Below are positions 1-5,931 of a DNA stretch of 6,437 nucleotides, one piece after another. This DNA is from an uncultured Verrucomicrobiota bacterium. GTDB lineage: Bacteria > Verrucomicrobiota > Verrucomicrobiae > Opitutales > Opitutaceae. The stretch covers positions 1 to 6,437 of the forward strand of contig CAMLNJ010000180.1 of NCBI GenBank assembly GCA_946481225.1, given 5' to 3'. How positions within the stretch are numbered: the stretch's first letter is position 1; each line of letters opens with the position of its first letter. Position numbers and translations under genes: made by a program. The notes under the pieces are model-generated. The model did no database searches. It was given only the letters and a program-made list of their open reading frames with translations, and was not told where the DNA came from.

Positions 1-41
1 CGTTCCGCCAGGGCTCGACGAGGGGCCGGGCCCTGTTCGCT

Positions 42-77
42 CCGGAATCCGCGATTATCGAGTATCGCGGAATCCGG
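42..77. repeat. Near-perfect 14-base inverted repeat (long hairpin)
   Basis: The left arm at 42-55 (CCGGAATCCGCGAT) and right arm at 64-77 (ATCGCGGAATCCGG) pair at 13 of 14 positions, with a single A-A mismatch (47/72) and an 8-base loop (56-63). It lies downstream of the oxidoreductase gene and a second, smaller hairpin. Neither flank carries a T-run. It could be a terminator or mRNA-stabilising stem, a repetitive extragenic palindrome, or an operator for a gene beyond the left edge. Confidence 0.6.
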
Positions 78-88
78 GTTCACTTTAC

Positions 89-109
89 CGGCCTCCGACA
101 CGGAGGTCG
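89..109 (-). terminator. Hairpin 27 bases after the oxidoreductase stop, possible terminator
   Basis: CCTCCG at 92-97 pairs with CGGAGG at 101-106 around the loop ACA. Two further pairs (89 with 109, 90 with 108) lie beyond a position that is G-T on the plus strand and an A-C mismatch in the minus-strand RNA. It is the first strong hairpin the minus-strand transcript meets after its stop codon. No T-tract follows (the minus strand continues GTAAAG), so it is not a canonical intrinsic terminator. Confidence 0.35.
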
Positions 110-135
110 CGTTTACCTGTCTCCTCATTCCGGCG

Positions 136-3100
136 TCAGGGCACGGAGAGGCGCAAACGGAAGAATCGGCGCGTCGCGGTCGAATCGGGCGCGGGGGCGG
201 TGAGCGAGATCGTCGTCGCCGAAGCGCGCGGCACGCCGTCGGCGCCGGCGGGCGTCCAAGCGGACCAGTTCGCGAGATCGGTCGAGGTCTCGAGCGTCCA
301 GGCGCGGTCCGGCGGAAGCACGAAAGACACGGTGAGCGTCGCGCCGCCACCGGCGCCCGTGTTCGTTATCGAGGTGCGGAGCGCGCTGGAAGGGTCGAGC
401 GGGTCGGTGAAGGAGATGAACTCGGCGAGGTTGTCCTGACCGTCTCCGTCGGCGTCGGCGGTCTCGGCCCCTTCGGGAGAACTGGAGCTGCCAAAGGTCG
501 CGAGTCGCCAAGCCGGATAGTCGGCGCGGGCGCCGAGCGCGACGATCCATTCGGTGAGGAGCGCGATGGCGGACTGGTCGAGTTCGTTGCTGGCGAGCGG
601 CGGCATGCGGGTGAATCCGTTTTGCACCGCGACGCGGTTGTAGACGATGGAGTGCGCAAGATCGCCGGGCACGATGTAGCGGTTGGCGGGATTGCCGCCG
701 TTGTTCTCGGCGACGCCATTGATCAGGCTGGTCTGCGCCAAGGTGAGCTCGGGGCGGCCGTCCCAGGATGAACCGGCGACCGTGCCGTCGGCGCGGTGGC
801 AATAGGAGCAGTTGACCGCGACGTAGGAGCGGGTGCGCGCTTCGACGGAGTAGAGCGTCTCGTCGGGGCGCAGGTGGCGCGGGAGAGCGGCGGGATCGCC
901 GGGCGAGGCGGAGAAATAGCCGGCGTTCTCGAGGGTCGAAAGCTGGTTGCCCATGTAGCCGTGGATCGAGCCGTCGCGGTTGAGCTGGCGGGTGTTGAAC
1001 GAGAGCGCGCCGCCGGACTGCGGGGTGTGGCAGGTGAGGCAGCTGGAGCGGCTGGGGATGCCCCAGCGCTGGGTGCGGAGGACGCCACCGTCGTTGATGG
1101 AGAGGTCAAACTCGACGCCCTCGTCCGGCACGAGCGTCGCCTCGGTCTGCTCGTCGTTCCAGCGGTAGCTGACGCCGTAGAAGCCGGCGTCGCCTTTCAC
1201 GAGGACGCGCGTCTCGAGGCGGCGGCGCGTGGCGGCGTCGCCGCGGGTCATCTCCATGTCGAAGTGCTTCACGAGCACGAGGCCGGTCGGGTAGGTCCAG
1301 TTGGCATCGCGTTGCGGGGTGAACTTGCTCGCGTCAGGCAGGGCGAACCAGCGGCGCTTGATCGCGTAATCGCTCCAGAAGGCCAGGTTGACCTGATAAG
1401 GCAGCAAGCCGGGGCTGGGCGAGAGATCGGCGAGATCGGCGAAAAGGCCGGTCTCGCTCAGGGTGCCGGGGAAGGAGCTGGTCGAGGTGCCGGTGACGAG
1501 GCGGATGATGCGGCTGTTGAGGTAGTCGGCGAAGAGAAGGTCCTGGTTGGAGGGATCGACGCCCATGCTGACAAGGCCGCCGTAGACGCCGGGCACGCCG
1601 GTGAGTCGCGAGACGGACTTGGTCGCGGGATCGAGTTTCCAGATGTGGCCGGAGACGGAATCGCAGAAGACGTATTGGCCGTAGAGCGCGGGGAAGCGGG
1701 TGCCGCGGTAGACGATGCCGCCGACGACGGAGTTGCCGGCGAACTGCGGGTCGGCTCCGGCGACGGAGGTGTGCGGGTAGGCCCAGACCGGATCGGTGGA
1801 GGCGAAGTTGGCGGGCTTGGTCGGGTTGGTGGCAAAGGTGGTGTCGGTGAAGCCTTCGCGCCAGACCCAGCCGTAGTTGCCGCCCTTCACGATGCGGTTG
1901 ACCTCCTCGTAGAGGTTCTGGCCGACGTCGCCGGCCCAGAGGTCGCCGTTGAGGGCGTCGAAGGACATGCGCCAGGGGTGGCGCAGACCGACGGCCCAGT
2001 ATTCCATGCGCAGCTTGGCCATGTCGGTGACGGCGAGGCCGGTGAAGGCGCCGTTCCACGAGCCACCCTGGGCGACGGGGACAAAGGGGTTGTCGACCGG
2101 GACGGAGAAGCGCGCGACGCCGCCGTCGGTGGGAATGGCGGCGTGGGCGGTGGGCTCGAGGTTGCCCGCGCGCTTGTCGACATCGAGGCGGAAGATGCCG
2201 GCGAAGAAGTCCTTGTCGAGGCGCTGGCTGTTGGCGCGGAAGTCGTTCGCATTCTCCTCGTCGCCGGCGGCGTAGTAAAGGTAGCCGTCGGGGCCGAAGT
2301 GCAGATCGCCGCCGTTGTGGTTGGCGCCCTCGTCGAGCTGCTGGAGGAGAATCAGCTCGGAGGCGGGGTCGCCCGCGTCGGGGTTGCCGGAGCTGACGCG
2401 GAAGCGGGAGACGCGCTCGTAGTCGACGCCGTTGATGCGGACCGAGTAGGCGACATAGAAGTATCCGTTGGTCGAATACTGGGGATGGAAGGCGAGGCCG
2501 AGCAGGCCGAACTCGTAGTTTGCGCCGTTGACGATGGACTCGGAGGGCGTGCGGCCGGCGACGACCTGGGCGAGGTCGAGGAACAGCGTCTTCGCGGGGG
2601 CGGCGGCGGTGATGTCGGGGACGAGCTGGATCTTCGCCATGCGTTCGCAGACGTAGAGGCGGCGCGTGCTGCCGGGCTGGGTGGCGATGCCGAGGGGCTC
2701 GCTGAAGCTCACGCCCGGAATGGCGTCCGCGACTTGGTAGAAGGTCGGGGGCGGCGCGGAGGGCATGGCGATGGCGGGGTTGTCGAGGCGCAGGCCGGTG
2801 GCGAAGGAGATGGTGACCTGGCCGGTGGCCGAAACGCCGCTGACGTTGGAGACTCGATAGGTGAAGGTGACGGGCGCGGAGGCGGAGCCGCCGTGCGTGT
2901 AGAGGATCTTGCCGTCGCGAAGGACGGCGGTGCCGGTCGAGGGCGCGGCGAGGATCTCAAGGGTGTCGGGGATCGGAGCGCCGGTGTCGTTGGCGAGCAC
3001 GTCGAGCAGGACCTTTTGCCCGGCGTGGATGGTGGCGGCGTCGGCGTTGGCCACGGGGGCGGCAAAGGCGGCGGCGGAGCCCGCCTGATAGCTGCTGATC

Positions 3101-5529
3101 ACCTCGGTGAGGGAGATGGCGCGGTCGTAGAGGCGGAACTCGTTGAGGGCGATGTTCGCGTTGGTGTCGGCGGCCCAGTTGGAGCGGCCGATCCAGTTGT
3201 TTACGTCGGACAGGTCGGTGAGGCGGTAGGCGAGATCGACGGAGCCTTGCTGCTCACCGTTGCGATACCAACGGACGCGGCAACCGGAGGCGCCGTAGAC
3301 GCCGGCCTGATCCTCGACGGTGAGGACGTAGTGGTATTCCGTGCCGGCGACCGTGACAGAGGAGAGGTCGGTGTTGAGGCCGGTCTCGGTGCCGCCGTCG
3401 ACTTTGGCGGCGAGGCGGTGGCTGCCCAAGGTGTTGTTGACGTTGAGCGAGAGGAAGAGGTTGTCGTTGGCGACGAAGCCGCCCGGAGCGGCGCCACCGT
3501 CGACGATCTCGCCGGCGGCGGCGTCGGTGCCGCTGGTGATGGAGCAATTGCCGAAGTCGAAGAGACGTTGCCAGTTCTTCGAGGAGAGCGGGGTGACCCA
3601 CGCCTCGAAGGTGAGGCTGGGGTGGCCGGAGACGAGGCCGTTGCGCAGATCGAGATAGGCGGAGATGGCGGCGGCGGTCTGGTTGCCGTTGGTGGTGCCG
3701 GGGAGGACGATGGCGGTGCCGTTGAGCGTGGCGCCGTTGCCGCGGACCGTGATCGTCTCTCGGCCGGACGTGTCGAGGAAGGTCGTGCCCGAGGCGGCGG
3801 CGCCCGCGGCGTCGTTGAACGACCAGCGATTGACGGGAAGCGGCGCGGGCGGAAGCGGCTCGGGCGGCCCCGCTGTCGGATCGGCGCCGGCTTGGTAGCT
3901 GGCGAGCACCTCGGCGGGTGTGATGGCGCGGTTGTAGATGCGCAGCTCGTTCAGGTCCAAGTTGGAGTTGGAGTCGCCGGTATACAGGGAGCGGCCGATC
4001 CAGTTGTTCACGTCCTCCATCTCCCCGGCGAGAAAGGGGAAATCCATCGAGTTTTGCAGGGCGCCGTTGCGATACCAGCGGGCGCGGCATCCGGTGGCCC
4101 CATAGGTGCCGACGCCGTCCTCGATGATGAACACGTAGTGATACTCCGTGCCCGCGGTGGTGGCGGCGGTGGTGCTGGAGTAGACGGGCGCGTTGCCGTC
4201 GTATTGGCCTTCGAGCTGCTGGCTGTTGAGGTTGGTGCCGGTGTTTAGGGTGAGGCCCAGGTTGTCATAGCCGGCGGTGGCGCCGGGGGCGGAGGCGATA
4301 TCAAGGATCTCGCCAGGGGCGGCGCCCTCGCCGTGGGTGGTGGCGCAGCGGCCGAATTCGAAGAGACGCTGCCAGTTCTTGGAAGAGCGCGGGGCGGCCC
4401 AAGCCTCGAAGGTGATGGCGGAGCGGGCGGAGATGATGCCGTTGGGCAGGTCGAGGTAGGCGGAGATGGCGCCGGCGGTCTGGTTGCCGTCGGTCGTGCC
4501 CGGCAGGCGGAGGGCGGTGCCGGTGAGCGAGGCGCCGTTGCCCCGAAGGGTGGCGACCATGCCGCCGACGCTGTCGACGAAGGCCAGGCCGGAATCCACC
4601 GTCGAATCGGCTTGGGCGTTAAAAACCCAGAGGTGGTCGGGCGCGGGCGGCGCGACCGGGTCGGGCGGCGTGACCAAAACGTCAGGGCCGCCGTCGCGGT
4701 TGGCGGCGACCTCGGTCGAGGTGAGCGCATGGTCGTAGAGCCGGAGCTCGTCGATGTTCATGCGCGACAACTGGTCGGCGGAGAACTGCGAGCGGCCGAT
4801 CCAGTTGTTGACGTCGTTGATCGCGGAAAGCGCGTAGGGCAGGTCGAGGGTGGCGACGAGGGTGCCGTCGCGATACCAGCTCTCTCGACCGCCGCCGGAG
4901 GCGCCGTAGGTGCCGACGCCCTTCGCGTAGGTGACGACGTAGTGGTAGCGCTGGTCGAGGGTGGTAGCCAGGGCGCTATCGACGTAAAGATTGAGGGCGC
5001 CGGCCTGGTCGTAGTTGAGGCGGCCATACAAGCGCTGGGCGTTGATGCTGTTGCCGACGTTGAACGTAAGGCCGAATTCGTCGGAGGCGGTGACGCTGTT
5101 CGGCGCGGTGGCGCCGAGGCCGGTCCACTCGCCGGCGGCGCCGAGTCCGTCGCCGGCGCTGGAGGCGCCGAAATCGAAAATCCGCTGAAAATTAAGCGAC
5201 GCGACGGGCGTCGCCCAGAGTTCGATGCTGACGTTCTCCCGGCTGGAGAGGACGCCGTTGGGCAGATCGAGATACGCGGAAATCACGGCGGGCGTGACGT
5301 TCCCCGTCGTCGTGCCCGGCAGGACGAGCGCGGAACCATTATAGGTGGCGCCGACGCCGCGCACGACCGCGTTCATGCCGCCGACGGAATCGAGCAGGAC
5401 AGTGCCGGAGGAGACCGCCCCCGAGGCCGAGTTAAACGACCAGCGCTGGGTCAGGGCGGCATGAACGGACGGGGAGAGGACGGCGGCGCACAAAAGGGCC
5501 GCCCGGACAGAGGAAAAGCACCGGGGCAT
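136..5529 (-). CDS. Exported multidomain quinohaem oxidoreductase: 3x LamG, PQQ sugar dehydrogenase propeller, diheme cytochrome c
   Basis: Predicted secreted or periplasmic protein of 1797 residues. Residues 1-24 are a signal peptide (R3 and R9, hydrophobic AALLCAAVL, cleavage after SVHA). Three LamG-like jellyroll modules follow at about 29-275, 300-546 and 568-814, then a cadherin-like domain at 826-910 (VLANDTG). A glucose/sorbosone dehydrogenase propeller spans about 930-1345, with family motifs LLGLAFHPQ, HNGGDLHFGPDG (H1071, candidate catalytic base), GLRHPWR (R1183) and GDVGQNLYEEVN. About 1353-1668 resembles the SO2930-type diheme cytochrome family (LSETGLFADL, FWSDYAIKRRWFALPD), with haem motifs CLTCH 1497-1501 and CSYCH 1574-1578 and probable axial Met in RMPP (M1642). 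An EF-hand-like loop lies at 1692-1703 and the chain ends FFRLRLSVP. I chose the start at 5529 because the signal peptide begins there; the frame stays open up to 5799, but those 90 residues look non-coding. No Shine-Dalgarno is visible. The substrate is unknown, and PQQ binding is inferred from the family. No frameshift is apparent. Confidence 0.9.
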   Translation of the reverse strand: MPRCFSSVRAALLCAAVLSPSVHAALTQRWSFNSASGAVSSGTVLLDSVGGMNAVVRGVGATYNGSALVLPGTTTGNVTPAVISAYLDLPNGVLSSRENVSIELWATPVASLNFQRIFDFGASSAGDGLGAAGEWTGLGATAPNSVTASDEFGLTFNVGNSINAQRLYGRLNYDQAGALNLYVDSALATTLDQRYHYVVTYAKGVGTYGASGGGRESWYRDGTLVATLDLPYALSAINDVNNWIGRSQFSADQLSRMNIDELRLYDHALTSTEVAANRDGGPDVLVTPPDPVAPPAPDHLWVFNAQADSTVDSGLAFVDSVGGMVATLRGNGASLTGTALRLPGTTDGNQTAGAISAYLDLPNGIISARSAITFEAWAAPRSSKNWQRLFEFGRCATTHGEGAAPGEILDIASAPGATAGYDNLGLTLNTGTNLNSQQLEGQYDGNAPVYSSTTAATTAGTEYHYVFIIEDGVGTYGATGCRARWYRNGALQNSMDFPFLAGEMEDVNNWIGRSLYTGDSNSNLDLNELRIYNRAITPAEVLASYQAGADPTAGPPEPLPPAPLPVNRWSFNDAAGAAASGTTFLDTSGRETITVRGNGATLNGTAIVLPGTTNGNQTAAAISAYLDLRNGLVSGHPSLTFEAWVTPLSSKNWQRLFDFGNCSITSGTDAAAGEIVDGGAAPGGFVANDNLFLSLNVNNTLGSHRLAAKVDGGTETGLNTDLSSVTVAGTEYHYVLTVEDQAGVYGASGCRVRWYRNGEQQGSVDLAYRLTDLSDVNNWIGRSNWAADTNANIALNEFRLYDRAISLTEVISSYQAGSAAAFAAPVANADAATIHAGQKVLLDVLANDTGAPIPDTLEILAAPSTGTAVLRDGKILYTHGGSASAPVTFTYRVSNVSGVSATGQVTISFATGLRLDNPAIAMPSAPPPTFYQVADAIPGVSFSEPLGIATQPGSTRRLYVCERMAKIQLVPDITAAAPAKTLFLDLAQVVAGRTPSESIVNGANYEFGLLGLAFHPQYSTNGYFYVAYSVRINGVDYERVSRFRVSSGNPDAGDPASELILLQQLDEGANHNGGDLHFGPDGYLYYAAGDEENANDFRANSQRLDKDFFAGIFRLDVDKRAGNLEPTAHAAIPTDGGVARFSVPVDNPFVPVAQGGSWNGAFTGLAVTDMAKLRMEYWAVGLRHPWRMSFDALNGDLWAGDVGQNLYEEVNRIVKGGNYGWVWREGFTDTTFATNPTKPANFASTDPVWAYPHTSVAGADPQFAGNSVVGGIVYRGTRFPALYGQYVFCDSVSGHIWKLDPATKSVSRLTGVPGVYGGLVSMGVDPSNQDLLFADYLNSRIIRLVTGTSTSSFPGTLSETGLFADLADLSPSPGLLPYQVNLAFWSDYAIKRRWFALPDASKFTPQRDANWTYPTGLVLVKHFDMEMTRGDAATRRRLETRVLVKGDAGFYGVSYRWNDEQTEATLVPDEGVEFDLSINDGGVLRTQRWGIPSRSSCLTCHTPQSGGALSFNTRQLNRDGSIHGYMGNQLSTLENAGYFSASPGDPAALPRHLRPDETLYSVEARTRSYVAVNCSYCHRADGTVAGSSWDGRPELTLAQTSLINGVAENNGGNPANRYIVPGDLAHSIVYNRVAVQNGFTRMPPLASNELDQSAIALLTEWIVALGARADYPAWRLATFGSSSSPEGAETADADGDGQDNLAEFISFTDPLDPSSALRTSITNTGAGGGATLTVSFVLPPDRAWTLETSTDLANWSAWTPAGADGVPRASATTISLTAPAPDSTATRRFFRLRLSVP
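3088..3828 (-). repeat. LamG-like module copy 3 (cysteine pair C662/C750)
   Basis: Encodes residues 568-814. It is the nearest relative of copy 2, with the same cysteine pair positions (C662 in GNCS, C750 in SGCRVRW) and the same terminal SYQAG. The starts of the three modules are spaced about 270 residues apart, which points to tandem duplication. It leads directly into the cadherin-like spacer at residues 826-910, just before the dehydrogenase propeller. Confidence 0.85.
3892..4632 (-). repeat. LamG-like module copy 2 (cysteine pair C395/C481)
   Basis: Encodes residues 300-546. It is very close to copy 3: both have RGNGA, LPGTT.GNQTA, AISAYLDL.NG, FEAW, SSKNWQRLF.FG.C, GTEYHYV, YGA.GCR.RWYRNG, DVNNWIGRS, LNE.R.Y.RAI and end in SYQAG. 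C395 and C481 sit on two segments that should lie near each other in the jellyroll and could form a disulfide. A proline-rich linker (PPEPLPPAPLP) separates it from copy 3. Confidence 0.85.
4705..5445 (-). repeat. LamG-like module copy 1 (diverged, no cysteines)
   Basis: Encodes residues 29-275 of the large protein. It shares the module pattern RWSFN, LDSVGGMNAVVRGVGA, LVLPGTT, SAYLDLPNG, FQRIFDFG, YHYVVTY, GVGTYGASG, WYRDG, DVNNWIGRS, ELRLYDHA with copies 2 and 3. It lacks the two cysteines they carry (positions read GASS and SGGGRESW instead) and is the most diverged copy. Jellyroll modules of this kind are commonly glycan- or protein-binding; the ligand here is unknown. Confidence 0.85.
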
Positions 5530-5709
5530 AATGGGGAATAACAAAAGCGAATAGCGGGCATAAGCGGGCTCGTCGACGGTAGCAAACCGCATCCGCCGCG
5601 GGATGGGCGGAAAATCCAATACCGTAAGATTTCCCCACCCTTGGCCACATCGCCCAATCCGGAGGCGTGCTTGATAAATGGACCAAAGGATCGCCAAGCC
5701 TCCACGAGT

Positions 5710-5723
5710 GAAACGAGAAACGA
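5710..5723 (+). repeat. Tandem heptamer GAAACGA x2, third copy at 5839-5845
   Basis: GAAACGA occurs at 5710-5716 and immediately again at 5717-5723, then once more in the same orientation at 5839-5845, 87 bases before the sigma factor ATG. A/T-containing heptamers repeated three times in a GC-rich intergenic region could be binding sites. The function is unknown and chance is not excluded. Confidence 0.35.
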
Positions 5724-5728
5724 CGCCG

Positions 5729-5742
5729 GGACGGTGCCGTCC
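5729..5742. promoter_or_regulatory. 14-base palindrome, possible operator
   Basis: GGACGG at 5729-5734 and CCGTCC at 5737-5742 form a perfect six-base inverted repeat around TG. It lies about 200 bases upstream of both start codons, six bases after a tandem heptamer repeat. A dimeric regulator site is possible. Short GC-rich palindromes also arise by chance in such DNA, and no known operator is recognised. Confidence 0.25.
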
Positions 5743-5931
5743 TTGGCGGCACTGGCCCTCCGCCGCGACCGCCGCCGCCGAGCATCTTTTCTCGCCCACG
5801 CCGGCCCGGTCTATTTACCAACCACGCGTAACTCCGCAGAAACGAATTGTCGCCCTCCCGGCTCCGACGCCCTTTCATCCACCACGTTTGCGCGTCCGCC
5901 CCCGGACCATCATCTTCCCCGCCCCCTTTTC

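Larger units (their letters stand above)
1..135. other. Downstream flank with no supported gene
   Basis: No coding region can be supported between the left edge and the oxidoreductase stop. The plus strand contains no stop codon in these 135 bases, so a plus-strand frame crossing it cannot be formally excluded, but nothing in it looks like protein. Besides the two hairpins listed separately, CAGGGC at 9-14 and GCCCTG at 30-35 form a third, weaker inverted repeat. Confidence 0.5.
5530..5931. promoter_or_regulatory. Divergent intergenic region between the two start codons
   Basis: These 402 bases separate the minus-strand oxidoreductase start from the plus-strand sigma factor start and should hold promoters for both. 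I see no convincing -35/-10 pair. The best plus-strand candidate is weak: TTCTCG at 5789-5794, a 17-base spacer, and TATTTA at 5812-5817. The best minus-strand candidate is also weak: TTGGCG (complement of 5692-5697), a 15-base spacer, and TATCAA (complement of 5671-5676). Short open frames here lack protein-like composition or homology I recognise. Both flanking genes lack a Shine-Dalgarno. Repeats inside this region are listed separately. Confidence 0.6.

Noticed and set aside
125..2252. Several Arg/Pro/Ser/Thr-rich minus-strand frames overlapping the 3' half of the oxidoreductase gene
   Set aside because: These are out-of-frame readings of the same strand. The reading frame with propeller and haem motifs continues unbroken through the region, so no frameshift or nested gene is needed.
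796..4248. A plus-strand open frame of about 1150 codons lying antisense to the large oxidoreductase gene
   Set aside because: The translation is dominated by Gly, Val, Ala, Glu and Asp with no recognisable domain. The opposite strand encodes clear LamG, dehydrogenase and haem motifs. Long antisense frames are expected opposite GC-rich genes with strong third-position bias.
4333..5541. A second long plus-strand frame of about 400 codons opposite the LamG region
   Set aside because: It shows the same Gly/Val/Ala/Asp-rich shadow composition and no motif, and it lies wholly opposite well-supported coding sequence apart from a few bases.
5530..5799. A 90-residue N-terminal extension of the oxidoreductase frame, including an in-frame ATG at 5592
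   Set aside because: A good signal peptide begins at the ATG at 5529. The upstream residues would bury it and do not look like an export signal, and no ribosome-binding site favours the longer starts.
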